Of a stretch of 64,000 nt of DNA, positions 34,424 through 47,343 are shown piece by piece (positions within the stretch are counted from its first letter, which is position 1; the number at the start of each line of letters is the position of its first letter). Below the pieces are notes generated by a model. That model saw only the letters and a program-made list of their open reading frames with translations, searched no databases and was not told the origin of the DNA. The position numbers were made by a program, and so were the translations under genes. The stretch comes from Microbacterium sp. (lineage in GTDB: Bacteria; Actinomycetota; Actinomycetes; Actinomycetales; Microbacteriaceae): positions 532,605-596,604 of the forward strand of contig JAFKIL010000002.1 of the NCBI GenBank assembly GCA_017306415.1, read 5' to 3'.

Positions 34424-35974
34424 GTGAACCTCGAACCGCTCGACCCGTCGACCCTTCCTGCGCCCGTCGATGTGTCGGACAACCGTGCGGCGCTCGCGGA
34501 GGTGGACGCCGTCATCGACGCGGGGCCGTACGACGCCACCTGGGAGTCGTTGTCCCGCTATCGGCCTCCGCTCTGGTACCGCGACGCCAAGTTCGGCATC
34601 TTCTTGCACTGGGGCGCCTTCTCGGTGCCGGCGTTCGGGAACGAATGGTATCCGCGCACGATGTACAAGCGCGGCACCGCGGCTTTCGAGCATCACGTGG
34701 AGACGTACGGTCCGCACGATCGATTCGGCTACAAGGACTTCCTCCCGCACTTCCGCATGGAACGGTTCGACCCGCAGGAGTGGGTTGCGCTCTTCAAGCG
34801 GGCCGGCGCGCAGTTCGTGGTGCCGGTCGCCGAGCATCACGACGGATACGCGATGTACGACACGGCGCGTTCGCGCTGGAAGGTCACGGAGGTCGGGCCG
34901 GAGCGCGACGTGCTGGGCGATCTCCTCTCCGCGGTCGACGACGCCTGGCTGATTACCGGCGCGTCGACGCACCGGGCCGAGCATTGGTTCTTCATGAACG
35001 GTGGCCAAGAGTTCGATTCCGACGTGCGCGATCCCGCGTACGCCGATCTGTACGGCCCGGCGCTGCGCAAGGAGATGAACCCCACCGAGCGGTTCCTCGA
35101 GGACTGGCTGCTCCGCACGGTCGAGATCATCGACTCGTACCGGCCCCAGATCCTCTACTTCGACACCGGCATCGAGGAGCCGTCGTTCGAGCCCTACATC
35201 CGCCGCCTCGCGGCGTACTACTACAACCGGGCAGCGGAGTGGGGGCGCGCGGTCGTCATCAACTACAAATGGGAGTCATTCGCGCCGGGTTCGGCCGTGC
35301 TCGACATCGAGCGCGGCACCATGGGCGGTATCCGGCCCGACGTCTGGCAGAACGACACCTCGGTGTCCCGGACATCGTGGAGCTGGGTGGAGGGGCACGA
35401 CTACAAGGACGCCTCCGAGCTCATCCAGGAACTCGTCGACGTGGTCGCCAAGAACGGGAATCTGCTGCTCAACATCGGGCCTCGCCCGGACGGGACGATC
35501 CCTGAGAGGGAGGCCGAGCTGCTGGAGGCGGTCGGCGACTGGCTGGCCGTGCACGGCGAAGCCATCTACGGGTCCAGCCCGTGGGTGGTGTTCGGCGAGG
35601 GGCCGACTGCTCCGGCCGCCGGTTCCTTCACCGATGCCGCCGCTCCGGTGTACTCGGCGGAGGACCTCCGTTTTACCAGGATGACGGAGGTCGGCCACGA
35701 CTACGTCTACGCGATCGGGATGGTGCGGCCCGAGGACGGGCGTATGCGGATCCGCAGCTTCGGGTCGGGCAGCCGGTTCCTCGACCGCCCCATCGTCGAC
35801 GTCCGCGTCCTCGGCTCGAGCGAACGGCCCGAGTGGAGCCTCACCGGCGATCATCTGGAGGTGGCGCTGCCCGCTTCCGAGACCACCGGAGACGGGGGCG
35901 CCGTGGTGCGGATCGAGCTGGCGCCGGATGCCGCCGAGACGCGCATCGATTTCTTCCACGGCCTGAACCTCTGA
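34424..35974 (+). CDS. Alpha-L-fucosidase, GH29
   Basis: The enzyme removes terminal alpha-L-fucose from oligosaccharides. The 516-residue protein has the GH29 landmarks: WYRDAKFGIFLHWGAFSVPAF near residue 45, EHHDGYAMYD, the SxHRAEHW-like segment ASTHRAEHWFF, and the nucleophile Asp247 in ILYFDTG. NGNLLLNIGPRPDGTIP near residue 345 ends the catalytic domain, followed by a beta-sandwich. There is no signal peptide, so it acts in the cytoplasm on imported sugars. GTG 34424 follows ACGGAGAC. Linkage preference cannot be read from sequence. Confidence 0.95.
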   Translation: MNLEPLDPSTLPAPVDVSDNRAALAEVDAVIDAGPYDATWESLSRYRPPLWYRDAKFGIFLHWGAFSVPAFGNEWYPRTMYKRGTAAFEHHVETYGPHDRFGYKDFLPHFRMERFDPQEWVALFKRAGAQFVVPVAEHHDGYAMYDTARSRWKVTEVGPERDVLGDLLSAVDDAWLITGASTHRAEHWFFMNGGQEFDSDVRDPAYADLYGPALRKEMNPTERFLEDWLLRTVEIIDSYRPQILYFDTGIEEPSFEPYIRRLAAYYYNRAAEWGRAVVINYKWESFAPGSAVLDIERGTMGGIRPDVWQNDTSVSRTSWSWVEGHDYKDASELIQELVDVVAKNGNLLLNIGPRPDGTIPEREAELLEAVGDWLAVHGEAIYGSSPWVVFGEGPTAPAAGSFTDAAAPVYSAEDLRFTRMTEVGHDYVYAIGMVRPEDGRMRIRSFGSGSRFLDRPIVDVRVLGSSERPEWSLTGDHLEVALPASETTGDGGAVVRIELAPDAAETRIDFFHGLNL

Positions 35975-35997
35975 CGGCGATGAACGGAGAACCGCAC

Positions 35998-37049
35998 ATG
36001 ACAGCGATCGACAGGGTGCCGACCCGGCGCCTCGCCGGCGGCGCGTCCATACCCGCGATCGGGATGGGCACCTTCGGGTCCGACCACTACCAGGCCGGCG
36101 ACGTGGCCGCGGCGGTCGCCCGAGCGATCCGTGCAGGTTACCGTCTGATCGACTGCGCGTCGGTGTACGGCAACGAGGCCGAGGTCGGGGCCGTCCTTCA
36201 CGAAGCGATCGCCGGCGGCGTGCCCCGGGACGAGCTGTTCGTCATGTCGAAGGTGTGGAACGACTCGCACGAGCCGGACGCGGCGATCGCCTCCGTCCGT
36301 CGGTCGCTGAGCGACCTCCGACTCGACGTGCTCGACGCGGTCTTCGTGCACTGGCCGTTCCCGAACCACCACGCCCCGTTCGCGGACGCGGCCGACCGCG
36401 ACCCGGACGCGCGTCCGTACATCCACGAGGAGTACATGGCGCTCTGGCACGCGCTGGAGGGGCTCGTCGACGAGGGGATCGTACGGCACCTCGGGACCTC
36501 GAACGTCACCATCCCGAAGCTCACGGCGATCCTCGCCGATGCGCGGATCGCACCGGCGTTGAACGAGATGGAGCTGCACCCGTGCTTCCAGCAGCCCGAG
36601 CTCTTCCGGTTCTGCCTCGATCACGGCATCCAGCCGGTGGGCTATTCGCCCCTGGGCTCGCCGTCCCGGCCCGAACGGGACCGTGTCTTCTCGGACGTCT
36701 CGGACATGGAGCACCCCGTCGTGGTCTCGATCGCCCGCGCGCACGGGGTGCATCCGGCGTCGATCTGCCTGAAGTGGGCCGTTCAACGCGGACAGATCCC
36801 GATCCCGTTCTCGGTGAAGGAGTCGCAGCTGGTGGCCAACCTGCGGGCGGTGGTCGAGGACCCGCTGACTCCCGCCGAGCTCGAGCAACTGCGCTCGGCG
36901 GAACAGAACAACCGCCTCATCAAGGGACAGGTGTTCCTATGGCCCGGGGCCGGCAGCTGGCTCGACCTGTGGGATGTCGACGGGACGATTCCCGGCTGGG
37001 ACGGCTACGCCGCCGACAGCGAAGGTCAGGCAGCGGTGGAGGTGCACGC

Positions 37050-37053
<4 letters not shown>
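35998..37053 (+). CDS. Aldo/keto reductase (candidate L-fucose dehydrogenase)
   Basis: The 351-residue protein is an NAD(P)-dependent aldo/keto reductase TIM barrel. It has GMGTFGSDHY, the catalytic tetrad elements Asp, Tyr, Lys and His in LIDCASVYGNE, VMSKVW and VHWPFP, and the nucleotide-binding IPIPFSVKESQL. Its place between fucosidase and mutarotase genes suggests it oxidises L-fucose or a released galactose. This is inference; the SDRs upstream are alternatives. ATG 35998 has ACGGAG upstream; ATG 35980 is also in frame. Confidence 0.85.
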
Positions 37054-40728
<3,675 letters not shown>

Positions 40729-40777
40729 CGCAGGCGTCCTCGCACCGCCCCCACACCACCATCTGGAGATCATCCCC

Positions 40778-42406
40778 ATGGCAGCCACCTCGCTTCCCGT
40801 CATCACCATCGATGACCGCGTCGCGGAATCGACCGTCCTCCCGCACGTCTGGAGCTTCTGCGCCGGGGCGGGCCGAGCCAACGAAGCGCTCCGGGCCGAC
40901 TGGCAGCAGCAGTTCCGTGAGGCGGTGGAGCGCCTCGGATTCCGCTACCTCCGCTTCCACGGTGTGTTCCACGACGACATGTTCGTATATCGCGGCTCCT
41001 ACGGCGGCGGCTTCGGACCGGATGTGCCCCTCGAGACGCCGGTGCACACCTTCTCCTACGTGGACAAGGTGTTCGACTTCCTGATCGACCTTGGGGTACG
41101 GCCGTTCGTGGAGCTCGGTTTCATGCCGCGAGAGCTGGCCACCCAGACCGAGACCGTGTTCTGGTGGGGTGCGCACTGCAGCCCGCCGAACGACATGGAT
41201 CGTTGGGTGGAGCTGGTGCGGCGTTCGGTGGAGCACTGGATCGAGCGTTACGGCCTTGCCGAGGTGCGGGGGTGGCGCTTCGAGGTCTGGAACGAGCCCA
41301 ACCTCGTTCCGCACTTCTGGACCGGCACGAAGACGGAGTACTTCGAGCTGTACGCCCGAACGGTGCAGGCCATCAAGGCCATCGATCCCGAACTCAAGGT
41401 CGGCGGCCCGTCGACCAGCGTCTTCGTGCCGGACGAGCGGTACGCCGGTGAGACCGAGGATCGCTCTGCCGAGCACTCGACGGCCGCGGCATCCGACCCG
41501 GACGCACTGGACTGGCGACCGGTGTGGATCGAGGACTTCCTCGTCTGGTGCGCGGAGCGGGAGCTCCCGATCGATTTCATCTCGACGCACCTGTATCCCA
41601 CGGACTTCGCGTTCGGAGCCAACGGCGAAGCCGTCAGTCTCACCCGCTATGCGGATGCGACCTCGGACGACTTGACCGTACTGCGGAAACTGATCGGCGA
41701 GAGCGCCTATCCGGATGCCGAGGTGCACATCACAGAATGGTCGAGCTCACCATCGAGCCGCGACCACATCCACGACACGGTCTTCGCCGCCACCTACATC
41801 ACGCGGGCGTATCTCCGCTGCGCTGAGCTGGCCGACTCCATCTCCTACTGGACCTTCACCGACATCTTCGAGGAGGGTGGCGCCGGCATCGGCCCGTTCC
41901 ACGGCGGATTCGGGCTGGTGAACGAGCAGGGCATCCACAAGCCGACCTTCCACGCCTTCGCGATGCTCAACCGGTTGGGCGATCGGCTGATCACCTCCAC
42001 CGAACGCGGCGTCGTCTCGCGGCACAGCGGGACGGGGAAGCTGGCCGCCCTCTTCTTCAACTATCCCGACGATCTGAACGGCCGCTCGGTCGGCTCGCGC
42101 AGCTCCTACGAGGCGACGCGCGATCTGATCGGCTTGGGCACCGAACAGCACGTACGGCACACCATCGGCGGGCTGAAGCCCGGCGCCGCCTTCGCAGTCG
42201 AGATCCTCGGACCCGGGCACGGCGACGCCGCCGAAGCGTGGAGCGCCATCGGCCAGCCCCTCAACCTCTCCCGTGCCCAGGCCGCCTATCTGCGCGAGCA
42301 GGGTGACGCCCTCCAGCGCCAGAGCCTGATCGCCTCGCAGCGCGGGACCCTCGAGATAGACCTCGCCCTCGCCCCGTGGGCCGTGGCGTCGGTCTTCGAA
42401 CTGTAG
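40778..42406 (+). CDS. GH39 glycosidase (beta-xylosidase-like)
   Basis: The 542-residue protein is a retaining GH39 enzyme. Glu173 in the WNEPN motif is the acid/base and Glu320 in HITEWSS the nucleophile, and the RDHIHDT segment after it is typical of GH39 xylosidases. The TIM barrel is followed by a beta-rich C-terminus. GH39 also includes other glycosidases, so xylose specificity is probable, not certain. There is no signal peptide. It follows the GH2 gene by 49 bases in the same direction. Confidence 0.9.
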   Translation: MAATSLPVITIDDRVAESTVLPHVWSFCAGAGRANEALRADWQQQFREAVERLGFRYLRFHGVFHDDMFVYRGSYGGGFGPDVPLETPVHTFSYVDKVFDFLIDLGVRPFVELGFMPRELATQTETVFWWGAHCSPPNDMDRWVELVRRSVEHWIERYGLAEVRGWRFEVWNEPNLVPHFWTGTKTEYFELYARTVQAIKAIDPELKVGGPSTSVFVPDERYAGETEDRSAEHSTAAASDPDALDWRPVWIEDFLVWCAERELPIDFISTHLYPTDFAFGANGEAVSLTRYADATSDDLTVLRKLIGESAYPDAEVHITEWSSSPSSRDHIHDTVFAATYITRAYLRCAELADSISYWTFTDIFEEGGAGIGPFHGGFGLVNEQGIHKPTFHAFAMLNRLGDRLITSTERGVVSRHSGTGKLAALFFNYPDDLNGRSVGSRSSYEATRDLIGLGTEQHVRHTIGGLKPGAAFAVEILGPGHGDAAEAWSAIGQPLNLSRAQAAYLREQGDALQRQSLIASQRGTLEIDLALAPWAVASVFEL

Positions 42407-42414
42407 GCGCCACG

Positions 42415-43740
42415 ATGCCCAGGATCACCGGTGCCCGCGTCTTCGACGTGCGCTTTCCGACGTCGCTCAGTCTCGATGGCTCGGACGCGATGAACAAGGA
42501 CGGCGACTACTCCGCCGCGTACGTCGTGCTCGACACGGATGAACCGGGGCTCAGCGGATTCGGGTTCACCTTCACGATCGGCCGCGGGAACGACCTGTGC
42601 GTCGAAGCCGCTCGCCAGCGGGCGCTTCCGCTGATCGGCCGCTCGGTGGAGGAGGTCGTCGGCGACCTCGGCGCAACGTATCGCCTCCTCGCATCCGATT
42701 CCCAGTTGCGCTGGCTCGGTCCGGAGAAGGGCGTGGTGCACCTGGCGATGGCCGCTGTCATGAACGCCGTCTGGGACCTCGCCGCCCGCCGCGCGGGCAA
42801 GCCGCTCTGGCGCCTTCTGGCGGAGATGACACCGGAGGAGCTCGTCGGCGCCGCCGACCTCCGGTACCTGTCCGACGCGCTCACTCGTGACGAGGCGATC
42901 GACCTCCTCAGCGAAATGGCGCCCGGCCGCGCTGAGCGCATCTCCGAGCTCGAAGCGCGTGGCGGCTATCCCTGCTACACCACGAGCGCCGGCTGGCTCG
43001 GCTACAGCGACGACAAGCTCCGTCGTCTACTCCGCGAGGCGGTCGATTCGGGCTACCGGCATGTGAAGCTCAAGGTCGGCGCGAACCTGGACGACGACAT
43101 CCGTCGCCTACGGATCGCCCGCGACGTCATCGGCTGGGACGCCAAGCTCATGATCGACGCGAATCAGGTGTGGGACGTACCGGAGGCCGTCGAATGGGTG
43201 CAGCGGCTCGCCCAGTTCAAGCCGCTGTGGATCGAGGAACCGACAAGCCCTGACGACGTCCTCGGACACGCCGCGGTGCGCAAGGCCGTCGCTCCGATCG
43301 GTGTCGCCACGGGCGAGCACGGCATGAACCGGGTGCTGTTCAAGCAGATGTTTCAGGCCGAAGCCATCGATTTCTGCCAACTCGACGCCGCCCGGCTCGC
43401 AAGTGTCAACGAGATCCTCGCCGTGTACCTGATGGCGAAGAAGTTCGGCGTCCCGGTCTGCCCGCACGCAGGCGGAGTCGGACTGTGCGAACTCGTCCAG
43501 CACCTTTCCATCTTCGACTACGTCGCGGTGTCGGGGACCCTGGAGAACCGGGTGACCGAGTTCGTCGATCACCTCCACGAGCACTTCACCGACCCGTGCA
43601 TAGTCGTCGACGGCAACTACGTGCTCCCGTCCAAGCCCGGGTACAGCGCCGAAATGTTCGATGAATCCGTTGCGCGGTACCAGTACCCTGACGGCGACTA
43701 CTGGCGCCAGGCCGCGCTTTCCGCTGGGCTCCGTGATTGA
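42415..43740 (+). CDS. L-fuconate dehydratase (enolase superfamily)
   Basis: The enzyme removes water from L-fuconate to give 2-keto-3-deoxy-L-fuconate. The 441-residue protein shows an N-terminal capping domain and a barrel with the base KLKVG (Lys218, Lys220), metal ligands Asp248 (IDANQ) and Glu274 (IEEPTSPDD), then GEHG and [11 protein letters not shown], which closely match characterised FucD enzymes. Length is typical. It is the last gene of the operon and gives the strongest evidence that L-fucose is the target sugar. ATG 42415 lies eight bases after the GH39 stop. Confidence 0.95.
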   Translation: MPRITGARVFDVRFPTSLSLDGSDAMNKDGDYSAAYVVLDTDEPGLSGFGFTFTIGRGNDLCVEAARQRALPLIGRSVEEVVGDLGATYRLLASDSQLRWLGPEKGVVHLAMAAVMNAVWDLAARRAGKPLWRLLAEMTPEELVGAADLRYLSDALTRDEAIDLLSEMAPGRAERISELEARGGYPCYTTSAGWLGYSDDKLRRLLREAVDSGYRHVKLKVGANLDDDIRRLRIARDVIGWDAKLMIDANQVWDVPEAVEWVQRLAQFKPLWIEEPTSPDDVLGHAAVRKAVAPIGVATGEHGMNRVLFKQMFQAEAIDFCQLDAARLASVNEILAVYLMAKKFGVPVCPHAGGVGLCELVQHLSIFDYVAVSGTLENRVTEFVDHLHEHFTDPCIVVDGNYVLPSKPGYSAEMFDESVARYQYPDGDYWRQAALSAGLRD

Positions 43741-43745
43741 GCCTC

Positions 43746-43791
43746 GTCGAAGTCGAAGTCGAAGTCGAAGTCGAAGTCGAAGTCGAAGTCG
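43746..43791. repeat. Hexanucleotide tandem repeat (GTCGAA)7
   Basis: Seven perfect GTCGAA units plus a partial GTCG start six bases after the fucD stop. Length change in units of six would not shift a frame. The 90 bases to its right (43792-43881) hold no supported feature. Confidence 0.95.
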
Positions 43792-43881
43792 CCGAGCCTT
43801 TTCTGCCGCGGGAACCCGGCGTTCTGCACCCGCCTCGTGATCGAGCGGCGGTCGCGGTGGTCGGAATGGCGTGCCGATGCA

Positions 43882-43910
43882 TTGCCATCCGGGGGATCGC
43901 GGAATATCCT
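43882..43910 (+). promoter_or_regulatory. Promoter of a mini transcription unit
   Basis: TTGCCA at 43882 and TATCCT at 43905 are exactly 17 bases apart, close to the consensus spacing. Transcription would start near 43917. Confidence 0.6.
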
Positions 43911-43937
43911 CGAGGTCCCGACGGAAGGACGTTGATT

Positions 43938-43958
43938 ATGAGCACCTGCGATCGTTGA
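43938..43958 (+). CDS. Six-residue mini-ORF (MSTCDR) in a short transcript
   Basis: ATG 43938 has GGAAGGA eight bases upstream and reads MSTCDR before TGA. A 10-bp stem terminator follows 12 bases later. With the promoter at 43882 this makes a self-contained transcript of about 85-90 bases with nothing downstream to control: the next gene on this strand starts at 44915 and the intervening gene is on the other strand. The ORF may be translated, or the RNA may act itself. A longer open frame from 43737 through the tandem repeat ends at the same stop, but has no ribosome-binding site. Confidence 0.35.
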   Translation: MSTCDR

Positions 43959-43970
43959 AATACCAAAGCG

Positions 43971-44000
43971 AGCCCCCGCACGACTTCGTCTGCGGGGGCT
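43971..44000 (+). terminator. Terminator hairpin
   Basis: AGCCCCCGCA and TGCGGGGGCT form a perfect 10-bp stem with a 10-base loop. It ends the mini transcript and could also serve the convergent SDR gene from the other side. Confidence 0.75.
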
Positions 44001-44090
44001 TCGTCGTGCGAGGCGGAGGATCGCGGCGCCAGGGCGAACGCCGCCTCCTCGTGGTGTGCCTGGCCATGCTCGCTCCTCCGCTCGCCGGGC

Positions 44091-44819
44091 TCACCACGGG
44101 ATCGTCCGCCCGTGGCGGTCGAGGTACCGGAGGCCGGGCTCACCGCGCTGCGCGTCGACCGTGGTGACCAGGGCGGGGATGCTCTCCTCGATGCCGAGCG
44201 GCGCGCCGGCCCCGCCCATGTCGGTGCGCACCCATCCCGGCGCCATGAGGAGCAGTGCTCGCCGCTCGCCGTCGTGACGGGCCGCGTAGCTGCGCATCAT
44301 CTGGTTGAGTGCTGCCTTCGTCGCGCGGTACACCTCGAAGCCGCCCGACGTGTTGTTCCCGATGCTGCCCTGCCCGGACGACATGACCGCGATCGTCCCG
44401 TCCGGATCGACCACGTGCTGCAGCTCCTCCACGGTGCGCATCACTCCGAGCACGTTCGTGTCCATCATCGCCGCGAAGTCGGCGGTGTCGATCGTGGCGC
44501 CGATCGCACCCTGCGGCGCGAGCGAGATGCCCGCCACGATGAAGAGCAGATCGAAGGTGCGCGGCGCGAGGCGCTCCCTCAGCGCGGCGAGCTGCGCGGG
44601 GTCGGTGATGTCGACGCGCTCGACCTCGAGGGCGTCGCCCGCCGACGGCGCGTACTCGTGCAGAGGGGTCGCGCGGTCGTCGCGGACGGTCGCGACGACC
44701 TGTGCGCCCCGCGCGACGTACTCCTCGGCGATCGCCTCACCGAGACCCCGGGACGCGCCCACGACGAGGACGCGCGTGTTCGGGGTGCTGCTCTTCGTGC
44801 TCTCACTGCTCATTTGCAT
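44091..44819 (-). CDS. SDR oxidoreductase, divergent from TetR regulator
   Basis: The 242-residue short-chain dehydrogenase has VVGASRGLGEAIAEEY, a cofactor region with VRDDR, catalytic Ser in VMSSGQGS, and YRATK. The sequence resembles the csgA/sniffer-like SDR branch (FIVAGISLAPQG). The substrate is unknown. ATG 44819 has AGGAGG just upstream. A TATGCT -10 candidate sits between two halves of an inverted repeat in the shared promoter region, so the neighbouring TetR protein probably represses it. Confidence 0.9.
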   Translation of the reverse strand: MQMSSESTKSSTPNTRVLVVGASRGLGEAIAEEYVARGAQVVATVRDDRATPLHEYAPSAGDALEVERVDITDPAQLAALRERLAPRTFDLLFIVAGISLAPQGAIGATIDTADFAAMMDTNVLGVMRTVEELQHVVDPDGTIAVMSSGQGSIGNNTSGGFEVYRATKAALNQMMRSYAARHDGERRALLLMAPGWVRTDMGGAGAPLGIEESIPALVTTVDAQRGEPGLRYLDRHGRTIPW

Positions 44820-44867
44820 GGTGCCTCCTCCTGTCGGCTTCCCGCTCGCGGGATTCGCTCATCATGT

Positions 44868-44897
44868 GTTGAGTGGAGCATACCCCTTTCGCTCAAC
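44868..44897. promoter_or_regulatory. Inverted repeat, putative TetR operator
   Basis: GTTGAGTG at 44868 and CGCTCAAC at 44890 match as inverted half-sites at seven of eight bases, separated by 14 bases. They bracket the TATGCT element of the SDR gene and lie just before the TetR gene's own -10. Confidence 0.5.
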
Positions 44898-44902
44898 GTG
44901 TG

Positions 44903-44908
44903 TAGAGT
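44903..44908 (+). promoter_or_regulatory. TAGAGT -10 element for leaderless tetR-family gene
   Basis: TAGAGT, six bases, then ATG 44915, as at the other leaderless starts. Confidence 0.55.
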
Positions 44909-44914
44909 GACGCC

Positions 44915-45466
44915 ATGACGGAGACGAGGACGCGCGCGGAGCGTCGGGCAGCGACGGCGGACCGCATCCTGAGGGCCGCGCAGGAGGAGTTCGGCGAGCG
45001 GGGGATGGAGGGCGCCACGATCCGAGGGATCGCGCGCCGAGCCGGGGTCGACCCTTCGCTCGTGCTGCAGCATTACGGGTCGAAGCAGGCGCTGTTCTCG
45101 CTGGCCGTGCGCCCGGATCCCGCGCTCGCCGAGTCCGATGTCCCCCGGCATCTGGCCGAGGTCCTGAGCATCCGCCTCCGCGAGCTCCCGCCCGAGACCC
45201 GGGTGCTGCTGCGCTCGATGCTGACATCGCCCGAGGCCGGTGCCGTCATGCGCGACTACCTGCAGGAGCGCGTCGCCGACCTCGCCCGCGCGAGCGACCG
45301 CGACGACGCCGAGGTGCGCGCGACCGTGCTCGTCTCCAGCATCCTCGGACTGACCCTGGCGCGGCACTTCCTCCACCTCCCCGCGCTGCAGGACCTCGAC
45401 GACGCGACGATCGACACGCTCGTCCAGCCGTGGTTCGCCACGATGGCGGATCCGAGCGCGCGCTGA
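44915..45466 (+). CDS. TetR-family regulator
   Basis: The 183-residue protein begins with a TetR HTH (TADRILRAAQEEFGERGMEGATIRGIARRAGVDPSLVLQHYGS region, residues 16-58) and ends with an alpha-helical ligand domain of the TetR_C type. It is divergent from the SDR gene with 95 bases between starts, which contain an inverted repeat. It probably represses both genes. Leaderless start. Confidence 0.92.
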   Translation: MTETRTRAERRAATADRILRAAQEEFGERGMEGATIRGIARRAGVDPSLVLQHYGSKQALFSLAVRPDPALAESDVPRHLAEVLSIRLRELPPETRVLLRSMLTSPEAGAVMRDYLQERVADLARASDRDDAEVRATVLVSSILGLTLARHFLHLPALQDLDDATIDTLVQPWFATMADPSAR

Positions 45467-45472
45467 TCCGCG

Positions 45473-47257
45473 TCAGCGCTCGCGCGTCTCGTCGAGATCG
45501 ATCGCAGCATTGATGAGCGCGAGGTGGCTCAGCGCCTGGACCGCATTGCCCCACAGCTCGCCGGTCGGCGAGACCATCTCGGAGAACAGGCCGACGTCGT
45601 TCGACGTGGCCGCAAGGCGCTCGAACAACTGCTCCGCCTCGTCTTGTCGCCCGAGACGGGTGAGGGCGGAGACCAGCCAGAAGCCGCACGCGACGAACGG
45701 CTCCTCCTCACGATTCATCCCCGAATACCGATAGAGGTGGGCACCGGCCGAGAGTCGCCGAGCGATCTCGTCGACCGAGCCCGCAAGCCGCTCCGTATCG
45801 GGGAAGCCCACGCCGACGAACAGCAGGACGGACGCATCGAGATCGGTGCTTCCCGGATGCATCGTGTAGGCGCCGACGCGCGGATTCCATCCGCGGCGCA
45901 TGATCCACGCCGCGACCTTCGCGCGCTCTCGTCGCCACCTGCGGAGGTTCCCGTGCAGATGACCGCGCTCGGCCAGCCAGATGCAGGAGTCGAGCGCCTG
46001 CCAGCAGCCGAACTTGCTCGTCACGTAGTGGCGCGCCTTCTGCAGCTCCCAGATGCCCGAGTCGCGGCGGTGCCAGCCGCGCGCGGCGAGATCACCGACG
46101 CGGGTCAGAAGTGCGCGGGCGCGGTCGTCGAGCACATGGCCCGCGGCGACGTACTCCCGCGCGATCGTCAGGAGGTTCCCGTAGACGCCGAGCTGCCGCT
46201 GGTTCGCGGCTCGATTGCCGACGAGGACGGGGCCGATGCCGCGCCACCCGGGTGCGCTGCTCGCGCGCACGTCGTCGCTAACTCGGCCATCCAGGGTGAA
46301 GAAGATCGGCATCTCGCCGCCCTGCGACTCGATCGTGTCGAGCATCCATCGCATCGCCGCGTGCGTCTCCTCCGTGAGGCCGAAGCGGACGAGCGCCCGC
46401 ACGGTGAAGGCGAGGTCTCGTGTCCAGGCGAATCTGTAATCCCAGTTCTTGCCTCCGGCCGGATCCTCCGGGAGCGACGTCGTGGCAGCGGCGGCGATCG
46501 CTCCGGTCGGGGAGTGGATGAGCAGCTTCAGCGCCAGCGCGCTGCGGGTCGTGATCGCCTCGTGCGGCCCATCGAACCGATGCGCGGACGACCACTCCCG
46601 CCACGCGCGGATCGTGCGTTCGACGCCGCCGACCTCGACGCGCGGCAGCGGAAGGGGCTCGCCCGACGTCGCGGTGAGCGAGATCACCCGCGTCTCGTCC
46701 TCTTTCACGACCAGCTCGCCGCGGAACTCCGGCTCCCCGGGGGCGTCGGTCGACTCCGCGTCCGTCGCGACCGCGAGCCGCACGTCTCGTACGCGGACGA
46801 CCTTGCGCCCGGGCTCCGCGGCGACCGTCGGCTCGGCCCCATCGAGCAGGTCTCCGGGCGCGACCCGCCAGTCGAAGGCCACCCGGCCGGACAGTCCGCG
46901 CACGACGCGGTCGAGCTGCGTCCAGGGCAGCCGGCCCGCGGTCCCGGTGACCAGTGCGTCCTGCACGACGGCCGAACCGTCCGCGGTGTGCCAGATCGTC
47001 TCCATCACGTTCGTCCCCGGCACGTATCGTCGCCGACTTCGTGCGGGCGCCGTGGGTCGCAGCTCGATGGTGCCTCCTCGCCGGGCATCGAGCAGCGCGG
47101 CGAACAGCGGGGGCGCGTCGAGGGACGGCACAGGCAGCCAGTCGATCCGGCCATCCGCGGCGAGCAGGCACACCGTCCTCCCGTCGCCGAGCGCGGCGTA
47201 GGAGGCGAGCGGGGCATAGCCGTCTGAGGTGCGATCGACATCGAGCGGGTGCGTCAT
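45473..47257 (-). CDS. GH15 family glycosidase (trehalase/glucoamylase-like)
   Basis: The 594-residue protein has an N-terminal trehalase-like beta domain (IEDYAxLGDG-type start, here ASYAALGDGRTVCLLAADGRIDWLPVP) and an (alpha/alpha)6 barrel beginning GGKNWDYRFAWTRDLAF. This layout is shared by bacterial glucoamylase-like enzymes and mycobacterial trehalase. The substrate (trehalose or maltose-type) cannot be settled from sequence. It is cytoplasmic. ATG 47257 has GGAGAATC upstream. It is convergent with tetR by six bases and divergent from the next SDR. Confidence 0.92.
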   Translation of the reverse strand: MTHPLDVDRTSDGYAPLASYAALGDGRTVCLLAADGRIDWLPVPSLDAPPLFAALLDARRGGTIELRPTAPARSRRRYVPGTNVMETIWHTADGSAVVQDALVTGTAGRLPWTQLDRVVRGLSGRVAFDWRVAPGDLLDGAEPTVAAEPGRKVVRVRDVRLAVATDAESTDAPGEPEFRGELVVKEDETRVISLTATSGEPLPLPRVEVGGVERTIRAWREWSSAHRFDGPHEAITTRSALALKLLIHSPTGAIAAAATTSLPEDPAGGKNWDYRFAWTRDLAFTVRALVRFGLTEETHAAMRWMLDTIESQGGEMPIFFTLDGRVSDDVRASSAPGWRGIGPVLVGNRAANQRQLGVYGNLLTIAREYVAAGHVLDDRARALLTRVGDLAARGWHRRDSGIWELQKARHYVTSKFGCWQALDSCIWLAERGHLHGNLRRWRRERAKVAAWIMRRGWNPRVGAYTMHPGSTDLDASVLLFVGVGFPDTERLAGSVDEIARRLSAGAHLYRYSGMNREEEPFVACGFWLVSALTRLGRQDEAEQLFERLAATSNDVGLFSEMVSPTGELWGNAVQALSHLALINAAIDLDETRER

Positions 47258-47343
47258 GATTCTCCATCGACAGCGTATGCGCAACCCGGTGTCGTCTCGT
47301 CCGGCCCGGTGCGATCGTGGAGAGGCAGTCTCGACGAGAGGAG

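Noticed and set aside
43737-43958. A frame encoding a (VE)n stretch across the tandem repeat
   Set aside because: The repetitive peptide comes from the hexanucleotide array. There is no ribosome-binding site and the start overlaps the fucD stop. Only the short ORF at its end is kept as a candidate.
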